Source: Camellia lanceoleosa (taxonomy: Eukaryota > Streptophyta > Magnoliopsida > Ericales > Theaceae). Taken from it: DNA of 64,000 nt. This document shows, piece by piece, positions 55,353-64,000 of this stretch (the first letter of the stretch is position 1; each line of letters begins with the position of its first letter). Below the pieces are notes generated by a model. It was not told the origin of the DNA. It saw nothing but the letters and a program-made list of their open reading frames with translations, and did not search any database. Where the stretch lies: positions 59,739,649 through 59,803,648 of the forward strand of contig CM045758.1 in assembly GCA_025200525.1 (NCBI GenBank), given 5' to 3'. Made by a program: the position numbers and the translations under genes.

Positions 55353-56369
55353 ATGTCAGGACGAGGAAGTTTGGATTTCCCTCCTTCCGCTCGGGAAGAA
55401 TTGAGAAGCAGATTTGTGGAGTTACGCCAGGTACTACACCTTTGGTACGATTTGAGCGTGGTTTGCTAACCTGTCAATGTTTGCTCCAGAGTTAGTGGAG
55501 ACGGAGGAATTGCGTTGTGCGGAGTTTGAGAGAAAGCTGTGTGACGACATCCGTGTAAGGATTGCGGGTTCTTGGCATAGAAGTTACAGTGTGCTTGTTA
55601 AGGCTGCGACTCATGTGAGGCAGCAGTATTAGCTATGGGGCAGAATAGGGAAGAGACCATAGTTGGGGGTGTTGGTCAGACTAGGGAGAAGGTCATCTCG
55701 GTGACTCCCACAACTTATAGGTACTCTAAGCCAAGTAAGAAATGGAAGCGAAGGTATGCTCAGTCCCAGGTAGAGTCCTTACCTCCGCCAAGAGTTTCAG
55801 ACTCCTCTATTGGAGGGCCTAGAGAGGTCCAGGATGTCTCTTGTTTCAGATGTGGTCTGCTGGGCCACAAGGTGTCGGTTTGCCTTGAGAGGAAGAAATT
55901 TGGGTTGACGATTCGACCAATGAGTGGCACCACGAATCTTTTGGTCACCAGATTTTGGATCGACAGGCGCCTGATGGGGAGGCGATTGTTGGAATCCCCA
56001 CCGATTGTTTTGCACCGATCGTATATTGGGCTCCACTTGCTTCTTTGGGTGTAAACAATGAGGTCATCTTAAACGTTTCTGTAACCAGCCGGGGACTTCT
56101 TTAAGGGTTTTGCAACCTAGTCAGGCTCAGTTTCATTCAACTGGGCATGAGCAGTGTCGTTTTGGGGGACTAGCAGGCCAGACTTTGCGCCTCGGAGAGT
56201 CGAGTTCCAAAGCCCCGGATGGGGAAGTTTGTGGTCATTTGTTTGGTGTGATGAAGGACACGTCGGTAGTTCTTGTCCGTGGCTTGGAGCTCGAGATTAT
56301 CTTATGTTTGGGGGTGGCCAACTTTGGCGGTCTAGCAAGGCGATAGTGGTGGTGATACCGTCGGGATGA
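55353..56369 (+). pseudogene. Gypsy-E gag remnant with several zinc knuckles
   Basis: The ATG at 55353 opens MSGRGSLDFPPSAREELRSR, but most of the capsid is lost. A capsid-end piece, FAPELVETEELRCAEFERKL (about 55480-55545), is recognisable from other Gypsy gags. After a stop, an open frame (55635-56054) has a basic linker and the knuckle CFRCGLLGHKVSVC (55842-55883). A second knuckle-like segment, CKQ-stop-GHLKRFC, lies near 56049-56082. A third, FVWCDEGHVGSSC, lies near 56235-56285 with its first Cys lost. Tandem knuckles with Ser/Gln linkers suggest a nucleocapsid with at least three CCHC motifs. Pol does not follow. Stops and frameshifts show decay. Confidence 0.72.
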
Positions 56370-58075
56370 TTTTATTTTGACTAATTCGTTTCGTCATTAG
56401 TGGATTATTGTTTTGTGATCATTAGGTTCGGTTGTGTAACCTATGTGTTTTGGGAATGTTGAAACATCTAAACTGTTTGGTTATCTATACATATATATAT
56501 ATATGCTTTGTTTGTTAATTTCCATGGATTGGGTGGATTTGGAGCTTGTAATAGCTCTACAGTTTTATTAATGTAATAAGCTGCTGTAAGGCCATAAAAT
56601 TTTTGGTATTAATGCATCTTATGTGGGTGACTTGATTTGGGAAAGATAAGGGCTAAAGAGCCATGTTTTCATAAGTTGAGAACCACTGAGGGTTGCGTGT
56701 CTTAACCCAGACAATATTGGGGCGAGAACTGTTTTGCTTGTCGAGTATGTGGAATTTTAGGGGTGTTACCCATTTAAATTTTGTGCGTGGTATAGATGTT
56801 GGTCTACTGTCGGGTGAACTCGAGAGGATGTGAAGGGTGCAATTAATACTAGTTGTAGTAAGTATTTATCTGATTGTTCTCTGAGGAGCATAATGCATAA
56901 TTTTGTTAGGGTTGGACTTGTACCTTCGTGGTAGGTAGTGTTGTCAAGATTGCATGAGTCAGTTTGGCCGGTTTGAGTAAGAGGGTGTAAGTCCCTATAT
57001 ATGGGAGTGATTCTTGTATCGGGAGTGGTATGTTGTGAGTAGCTGGTAATATATCTCGGGCAGTGGTATAATCGATGTGTCTTAAATTTTCAGATTTCTT
57101 TATTTGGATCGAATGTGATAAATTTGTATTTTAGCACTAGTCAGGTCAGGTGATGTTAAGGATTGATTGGGTGTATAGCCGTGGTTGAGGTGTGACCCGT
57201 GAGTCGAGTCACTGTGGTAAGTCTTTTGCGAAGAAAGGTTTGAAATGTTAATGAGAAGGTTGAGGACTTTTACTCCTTTGGGAAGTTTGAATGGTGTGTC
57301 TTTGAAAGCCTTATTGGTGATATGTAACGGTGTCGGGGTTGGTTCATGGTGGTTGTCTAGTAATAGATTGGCTAGTGGTTTGGCTCGGGGTTGGGTGTCT
57401 GAATCGTACTCTCGGGGTGAGTGAATTTTGGATCCGACAGGAATCCCTGGATCCATTAATGGGTGTTTGAGCATACGTTATATTTTCTAGTGTATTGTTG
57501 AACTGGGTGAACATTGTATATGTTGTAGTTTGTGGTAGTACTTGGGGTTTTGCCTTGAAAATGGGAATCTATTTAGCATTATACATGTTAAATGTGTTGT
57601 AGAAATGTAAGGGCATCATTAATATTGAATGTGTTATAAAATAGTGGACCATCCATGTTTATTGATTTGTAATCTTGTATTTAGATTATGTATTATAGTT
57701 GAACTTAAGAGCTTTATATATGTCTTAAGTTGGAAAACATCGAGAATGTTTGAGTTTAATGTTAACATTTTGAAACTTGCTTCATAATGGAAGTAGAATA
57801 TAACATTTATATATTGAATGTGTTGTTTATATCATGGAATTGAATGTGATGTGGAAATTGTTAACATTGAAAGGAATAATGCATAATAGTGATACAGGTT
57901 GAAATATATGCTGATTTATACATATTGTGAGATGCCTCTTGATAAGAGATGAAGTGACCGGTTTTGGGTCGAGTTGTTGCTTATTATTGTGTTTATATCA
58001 TTGGGGATTGAGAAAAATTATTTTTACAAACTTATGCTTAATTTCGGGGACGAAATTCTTTTAAGGGGGGGAGGT
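56370..58075 (+). other. Gypsy-E interior without pol
   Basis: Non-coding DNA in place of pol. I looked for reverse transcriptase, RNase H and integrase motifs in all frames and saw none. It ends with the purine tract TTAAGGGGGGGAGGT directly before the 3' LTR (58061-58075). Confidence 0.75.
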
Positions 58076-60055
58076 TATAGCGACCCCGGTCTTTTCCCAT
58101 TTGATTATTGTATCCGGACTTATGTTCCGTGGATTCCGTTGTCATATTGTTGTCGTTGTTGCCCTTTGATTCCTTGTTCTTTGGTTATAGGATGCTTTGG
58201 GCAGGTTGATTGCAGGTTGGTTGGGTTTAGAAACCAATACTTGATGTTCAGTTTTTGGCTTGGTCGCCGGCGAGCTTCTCTTCGCTTCGGCGAGATCTTT
58301 CTTTTGGTTCTTCGCTCGGCGAGCCTTTCTTGCTCGGCGAGGTTGCGTCGATGCTAGACTGAACGCGGTGTTTGTTGGCTCGGCGAGCTTCCCTTCGCTC
58401 GAGCGAGCTGGTTTCTCTTTGGCTCGAGCGAGTTTCTCTTCGCTCGAGCGAGGTCTGTTTCTTGTGTCTGGTCGCTCGAGCGACCAGGTCTTCCTTCAGC
58501 GAGCCTGTCCAAAGATTTAAAAAGCGAATGCCCAGGATTTTTAGGGCAGTTTTTCATTCTTTTTGATCCCAAACCCTAAAGTCCGACTTTTCTTCTTCTC
58601 TAAACACCTTTTTCCCTAGGTTTGATCTAGTTAGGGTGTGTTTCTACCCTAGTTCCTTTACAAATAAGATAGAGGAGAGTGAGGGCTTTCATTTAATCGG
58701 AACAATCTTGGATTTGGAGCACTTTGAGGTTTTGGGCATCATCTTCATCTTCTTCTTTTCGAGCTATATCTTCGAGGTAGGGATTTCCTACTCCATTTAT
58801 ACGTTTTAATTCTAAGTATTGGTATTTTGGTATGTGGGGGTAGTTTGGTTAATTTGGGAGAAACCCTAGGGTTTGTCATAGATTAATTTATATAACCAAT
58901 TTAAGGGAAGATTGCGATATTGGGTAGATTCATGAGATTGGGGAATTTAGTGATTTAATGTTGTATTTGGTTAGTTTAAATACTTACCTTGAGGATGTTG
59001 AAATTACATGTGTTGCTATAGTAATTTCTTGTTTAGAAATAATTGTTTTGGGCTATCGGTGGAGGATAGCCATGATTGTTGTAGACATTGCATGTGGATT
59101 AGGCAAATTGAAACTAATCATTTGGTTAAGTTGTTGAGTATAAAGGTTGGAATATTACATTGAATTTTTGTATCGATTTATTGTGTATATGACTTTATGT
59201 TTATGTGCATTACTTGTGTATGGGAGGAGATAGGGGATGTACTCCACGGTTTAGGGGAAGATGGGGGATGTACCTCTAAACCGGTTAATGATTATGGGAA
59301 GATAGGGGATGAACCGGGGTTCTTTATATGCGGCGCCTATAGCGAATCTGACTCATATGCTTATCTAGTTGATATGATACATCACCAAAATGTGTATCAG
59401 TTGGGAAGTATAGAAGTGAATTTGATTGTGATTGATACAATACCAACTTGTGTATTTGTTATGTTATATGAGAGGTTTAACTTGATTTGTTATCCCTGTT
59501 GAATTGGAAAGATTGTTAATAAGAGATGAAATCCCCGTTGAGTTATTTGGGCGAGTTACGAGCCATAATTGGAAGGTGAATTATGCCATAGACAAAGTGT
59601 CATAGGCAATGTAGACATTTGTGTCATGAAATTGTAAATAGATTATTTTGTGTTAACCATGTATCAGATACTACTGCTTTAGTTAATTCTTATGCTTGGT
59701 TTAGTATTTCTCTACTGGGCTGTGGCTCACCCTATATGGGAACTTCATTTTCAAGTTCAGGTGGTTCACTACCTCCAAAGACTTAGCTTGTGAGGATTTG
59801 GACTTGAAGACTTGTTGTATTTGGTTTAGTTGTTTATTTGAATTATGTAAACATTCAAGCCTAGGGCTTTATTTGTTTTGAGTTAGAACTCATGGAATTG
59901 TGTCCAAGTGTTGGCTTGGCAAGATGTAAGCCCGTAGGGCATTTATTTTGATGTTTTATTTCGTAATACTCTGATGATTGAAATAATATAATGTTTTCTG
60001 TTAATAAGGCATGTCATGTTTTATATTTAATGGGCTTAATTTTGAGGGCGTGATA
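58076..60055 (+). repeat. Gypsy-E 3' LTR
   Basis: It aligns with 52962-54949. Differences cluster in the palindrome zone (58261-58400), where several CTCGAG centres are shortened to CTCGG or CGCCGG, and near 59320-59345. Confidence 0.95.
58261..58500. repeat. Palindrome array in Gypsy-E 3' LTR, partly eroded
   Basis: Intact CTCGAG cores remain at 58398, 58423, 58443 and 58475; the pair 58423/58443 keeps the 20-bp spacing. The first six positions present in the 5' LTR are shortened by 1-6 bases each, e.g. GCTCGGCGAG where the other LTR has GCTCGAGCGAG. Confidence 0.9.
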
Positions 60056-60060
60056 CCAGT

Positions 60061-61210
60061 GAGCAAACAAGCTAAATTTGCAATCGACTTCCGGCTCAGT
60101 GCATCGACAACGGTATTGGCTTTTCCCGAGTGATACAGAATCTGTAGGTCATAATCTTTGATCAATTCTAGCCATCTCCGCTGTCTCATATTCAGTTCTT
60201 TCTGGGTGAAAAAGTATTTTAGACTCTTGTGGTCGATATATACTTCACATGTTGCCCCATACAGATAGTGACGCCAAATTTTTAGTGCAAACACTACTGC
60301 TGCAAGTTCCAGATCATGGGTTGTGTAGTTCTTTTCATGTGGTCTCAGTTGTCGGGAAGCATAAGCAATAACTCTCTCATTCTGCATTAAAACACATCCC
60401 AAACCCTTATGAAAAGCATCACTAAATACAGTATAACCATCCGTACCTGAAGGTAAGGTAAGAACCGGTGCAGTCACCAATCGAGTTTTCAACTCTTGGA
60501 ACGCTGATTCCCTTTGGTTAGTCCAGTCAAATGATATCCCCTTCTGTGTCAGTTGAGTCAATGGTAAGGCAATTTTCGAGAAATCTTTGACAAATCTCCT
60601 GTAATATCCAGCCAATCCCAAAAAGCTTCGAACTTCTGTCACATTTGTTGGTCTAGGCCAGTTCACTACAGCTTCAATTTTCTGTGGATCAACAGAAATT
60701 CCATCTTTGCTAACAACATGCCCCAAAAACATAACATGATCAAGCCAAAACTCACATTTAGACAGTTTAGCATACAGTTTCTGTTCTCTTAGGGTCTACA
60801 GGGCAAGTCTCAGATGATGTTCATGTTCTTCTATACTTTTGGAGTAAATCAATATGTCGTCAATGAATACCACAATAAAGTCATCAAGGTACGGTTTAAA
60901 GATTCTATTCATAAGGTCCATAAATGCCGCAGGTGCATTGGTAACTCCAAAAGGCATAACTAAAAATTCGTAATATCCATACCTCGTTCTAAAAGCAGTT
61001 TTATCAATGTCTTCTGGTTTAACTTTCAGTTGATGGTACCCCGATCTGAGATCGATCTTGGAAAACACTTGAGCACCCTGTAACTAATCAAACAAATCAT
61101 CAATACACGGCAATGGGTATTTATTTTTCACAGTTACCTTATTCAGTTCACGGTAATCAATGCACAGTCTCAGTGAGCCGTCTTTCTTCTTTACAAACAG
61201 AACCGGTGCG
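60061..61210 (-). pseudogene. Gypsy-D reverse transcriptase and RNase H
   Basis: From the right: after a TAG at about 61213-61215 follow [20 protein letters not shown], a TAG near 61083 (in place of Gln), [40 protein letters not shown] and the catalytic FIDD (about 60859-60870). A TAG near 60796 stands where Gln is usual. RNase H has [20 protein letters not shown] (with DAF for DAS), [40 protein letters not shown] and [14 protein letters not shown]. Gypsy-E interrupts after ACLLTG. Nonsense codons, not frameshifts, account for most of the damage. Confidence 0.93.
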
Positions 61211-61971
61211 TCCTACGGTGAAGTACTGCGCCTGATAAACTTCTTATCTAATAGTTCTTGCAATTGTACTTTCAATTCCTTCAGTTCAGTCGGAGCCATT
61301 CGATAAGGAGCCTTAGATATTGGCTGCGTACCCGGAATCACATCAACAGTGAACTCAATCTCCCTGTCAATCAAATCCCCTAGCAGATCATCTAGAAATA
61401 CATCTGGGAATTCTCTGACTATAGGAATACAGTTCACATCAGTTTTAACATTATCATCAGTAGATACAGTCAGTATAGAACACAGATATCCTTTACACCC
61501 TTTCCTAATCAATTTAATGGCTTTCACAAAAGAAATCAAATACGGAGGAGGTACTACTCCAACCCCATTAAATACAAATTCGGGTAACCCAGGTAGACGG
61601 AAGACAACTTGCTTTGACACATAGTCAATGGTAGCATGATATTTTTGTAACCAGTCCATCCCCAATATTACATCAAAGTGATCAATGTTCAATTGCAGTA
61701 AATCAATAAACAGATGCATATCCCCAACAACGATTTCACATGCAGGGTACATATAAGCACATGTCATGGATCCTCCTACAGGTGATGATACAACTAGTAG
61801 ATAGTTCATGGGCTCTAAGGGTCTATTCAATTTCCGTGAAAAAGCATGCGACACATAAGAATGTGTAGACCCCGAATCAATCAGTACATATGCATTTTGA
61901 GCACAGATAGAGAGGATACCTGACACAACGATTTCAGCATTTTGCACGTCTCCCGGTACGAGGGCGAACAC
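61211..61971 (-). pseudogene. Gypsy-D protease region
   Basis: The frame is continuous for 252 codons: ALVPGDVQNAEIVVSGILSI, the catalytic [35 protein letters not shown] and the linker [20 protein letters not shown] to [20 protein letters not shown]. This is a retroelement aspartic protease and the start of reverse transcriptase. It ends at a TAG after RRSTSP where Trp or Gly is usual. Confidence 0.92.
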
Positions 61972-61977
61972 TCGACC

Positions 61978-63010
61978 CTACCTCATAGGCTCTTTCTCAG
62001 TAGCTTTGGGGTTAGGCTTTGGTGCTACAGTTGATGCTGCTGCGCTTGGTGCAGCTTTTCTATTGGTCTGCGGAGCAGAGGGGCAGTCTTTAACCATGTG
62101 GCCCACCTTGCCACACCTGTAACAAGTACCAGATAGTTTATAACAAACTCCCTTATGGTTCTTACCACATTCGGAACAAGGTGGTATGGAACCACTCCCT
62201 TGGCTGGGGCTAGTTATTGACCCCGTATTCTGTTTTTTGTTCAATTGATTATGCTTGCCTTTCTTGAATTTAAAATTCTGTCTTTTTACCACGCCATTCA
62301 GACGCCGGTGTTTCAGATTGTTTCACAGCTTCGATGTTCGACTCAGCCATCAATGCTCGGTCAAGAACACCCACATAGGTCGGTAGCTTTAAAAAACTTA
62401 TTCGGTCGAGTATTGCAACATTCAGGCCGCCTTCAAATCTCCTGGCCTTCTTATAGTCAGTGTCCACCATGTGTGGTGCATATCTAGCAAGCTCAGTAAA
62501 TTTTGTCTCATATTCTGCCACTGACATGATGCCTTGTTTCAGTTGCTCAAATTCAGTCACCTTTCTGTCCCTAACACACTGAGGAAAGTACTTTTCAAAG
62601 AAGGCTACTTTGAATTGAGCCCAAGTCATAACAGTGTTGTCATCATGGGTAAGCATCCACCATCTTCTAGCCTCTTCCTATAAAGTGAAGGTGGCCAACA
62701 GCACCTTATGTGCCTCAGAACATGGAAACACTTCAAATAGTTTTTCAGTCTCCAAAACCCATGCTTCAGCTTTTAACGGTTCAAGGCCTCCCTGAAAGGA
62801 TGGCGGTTTCAGTTTGCTGAACTTCTAGGTGAGAGCAATTACATCCCCATCATTCACATTCACATTCGGTTCCCGCTGTACTAGAGGAGGAGGTGGGGGC
62901 TGTTGATTCTGTTGTTGCTCAAGTCTGGCAGTTATCAGTTCCATCATCCTTTCCATTATTGCCATTCTTGCCTCAGTGGATGAGGATTCAAATTCATTTG
63001 CATTATCCAT
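61978..63010 (-). pseudogene. Gypsy-D gag
   Basis: The ATG at 63008-63010 opens MDNANEFESSSTEARMAIME, with a Gln/Pro stretch (QQQNQQPPPPP). A TAG near 62827 interrupts before KFSKLKPPSFQGGLEPLKAE and a second near 62700 before EEARRWWML. The capsid continues with FFEKYFPQCVRDRKVTEFEQ and YETKFTELARYAPHMVDTDY. A frameshift lies near 62270-62292. The nucleocapsid has two knuckles, CSECGKNHKGVC and CYRCGKVGHMVKDC (62070-62170). A TAG at 61978-61980 separates it from protease. Order and content fit a single gag-pol frame in the ancestor. Confidence 0.92.
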
Positions 63011-63201
63011 TTTGTTATAAGCAGTTATAACAATTATAAGCATATACAGTTGCATACTTAAACAGTTTGACACATTAGCATATATCCAGTCATGTCATAA
63101 CCACACACTTTTCATGCTCATGTAATGCCCTAATTGCTTTTCTAGGACACCCTATAGCTCATTTGGACACGTGTGTGCGGTATAACTCGTGGTTAAGTAT
63201 C

Positions 63202-63213
63202 GCTCTGATACCA
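63202..63213 (-). promoter_or_regulatory. Gypsy-D primer binding site
   Basis: GCTCTGATACCA on plus, TGGTATCAGAGC on minus, three bases from the 5' LTR end at 63217. Confidence 0.93.
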
Positions 63214-63216
63214 CTC

Positions 63217-64000
63217 TGTCACGACCCAAACCCGCCCCTATGAGTTTAGCATCAGAATCGCCAAGAATCCAAGATTACGAAGGCCTCTTGACAAAGAATA
63301 TAGTAATGTCTGAGTCTGAGGGCTTGGCGTAAGCCAAAACGATAAATAAACAATGTCCAATGAGTCAGGATAACAGTATGCCAAAAAGGTTTTTCATACA
63401 TTTATATCTAAAGATACAAAACATTTACAAACATTGAGCAGGATCAAGTCCTTATTAACCAAGACAAGGCATCTATACAAAGAAACAAAACAGTACAGGA
63501 AGGGGAACACTAAACACCCCTAGCCTTAGCTTGGCAGGCTCGGAACCTCGCAGTGAGGCACATAGGTTGGCTTGACAAAACTGGAAATATCCCGACGCTT
63601 CTAGCATTGGTCCGATGCCTGTACACCTACATATATATATGAGCAGTGAGCTAAAGCCCAGTGAATAACATAATGCATAAAGAGGTTTAGAATGAATGTC
63701 CTTACAGTAATGAAAATAGTTCATTAAATCAGTATTTCAGTCTTTCAGTCAATCAGTCATATGTGGTACATCCATTAGCATAACAGTACAATAAGCAGTA
63801 GGGCTTAAAGACCGAACAGTAATGATGGCCATCAATCAAGAAATGAGTGGTCCCACGAGGAATCGAGAGATCTCAGAAAGAATAACGATAACAATGAGGT
63901 GTTAAGGATGCCACAAGATGCTTCGTAATATAGGACATACATTCATTCAAGAAAGAATATCGGCCAAGAAATAGTTGATTCCAAGATTCAGAAGATAATC
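63217..64000 (-). repeat. Gypsy-D 5' LTR (cut by window edge)
   Basis: TGTCACGACCCAAACCCGCC onward aligns with 45240-45877 and then 49559-49750, with numerous small differences. The palindrome array and outer end lie beyond the window. Confidence 0.93.

Larger units (their letters stand above)
52962..60055 (+). mobile_element. Gypsy-E, non-autonomous LTR element with gag only
   Basis: It is inserted in Gypsy-D pol with an exact target duplication, CCAGT (52957-52961 and 60056-60060). LTRs are 52962-54949 and 58076-60055. They begin TATAGCGACC and end GGGCGTGATA, not TG...CA. A perfect primer site follows the first LTR and a purine tract precedes the second. The interior (3.1 kb) shows decayed gag with zinc knuckles and no trace of protease, reverse transcriptase or integrase. 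Confidence 0.93.
39275..64000 (-). mobile_element. LTR F (Gypsy type) with nested insertions, runs off the window
   Basis: It begins TGTCATGACCCAAACTCGCC, matching the plus-strand ends of the LTRs of Gypsy-D and H (TGTCACGACCC). F is visible at 39275-40601 and 44451-45239; the rest is covered by J and Gypsy-D, and its other end is not in the window. Whether F is a solo LTR or a complete element cannot be told. Confidence 0.75.
45240..64000 (-). mobile_element. Gypsy-D, Ty3/Gypsy chromovirus-like element, runs off the window
   Basis: The left (3') LTR is 45240-51368 and includes solo LTR H. Pol, gag and primer site follow up to 63213, and the right (5') LTR starts at 63217. Gypsy-E is inserted between RNase H and integrase. 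The LTR pair aligns well over 45240-45877 and 63217-63837 and again at 49559 onward. The left flank is CTGAT; the right flank lies outside the window. Confidence 0.92.

Overview
This window looks like a repeat-rich intergenic stretch of nuclear DNA from a flowering plant, most likely a eudicot. It is dominated by LTR retrotransposons primed by initiator-methionine tRNA (primer sites of the form TGGTATCAGAGC or close variants). There are two Ty1/Copia copies and four Ty3/Gypsy copies with recognisable gag or pol, three solo LTRs, several MITE-like elements and AT-rich filler. I name no species. The only cellular genes I can support are a 47-bp exon fragment of a nucleoside diphosphate kinase gene (7146-7192) and a small secreted glycine-rich protein gene with one internal stop (35658-36125).

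Layout, left to right. Positions 1-7145 hold Copia-1 on the minus strand, inserted into the NDPK exon. Positions 7146-7332 hold the NDPK exon and what looks like its intron. Positions 7333-24265 hold Gypsy-A (plus), flanked by the duplicated target AACAG. Its 3' LTR is split by Gypsy-B (15475-24148, plus), flanked by CAGTT. Gypsy-A sits inside Copia-2 (minus, 24266-30214 and a few bases left of 7333). The 5' LTR of Copia-2 is itself split by a solo LTR of the Gypsy-A family (28631-30134, target GAATG). Positions 30215-39274 are AT-rich DNA with a long imperfect inverted repeat, MULE-like and Stowaway-like MITEs, a 317-bp duplication and the glycine-rich gene. From 39275 to the right edge lies a nest inside an LTR called F. 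F contains solo LTR J (40602-44450) and Gypsy-D (minus, 45240 to beyond 64000). Gypsy-D contains solo LTR H (45878-49553, target ACAGT) in its left LTR and Gypsy-E (plus, 52962-60055, target CCAGT) in its pol gene.

All gag-pol genes are broken by stops, frameshifts, deletions or insertions. Gypsy-B and Gypsy-D are the best preserved. Gypsy-E has no pol at all, only a decayed gag with several zinc knuckles, so it must have moved with enzymes made elsewhere.

The most unusual signals are these. (1) LTRs of different elements carry arrays of short palindromes spaced about 20 bp apart: TCGCTCGAGCGA in Gypsy-E and Gypsy-D, CCGCACGTGCGG in F, and GGCC/CCGG cores in J. (2) The 5' LTR of Gypsy-B begins with an inverted copy of its own last ~120 bp, yet the copy has a clean target duplication. 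(3) Gypsy-A has an extra 172-codon reading frame upstream of gag that I cannot assign to any family.
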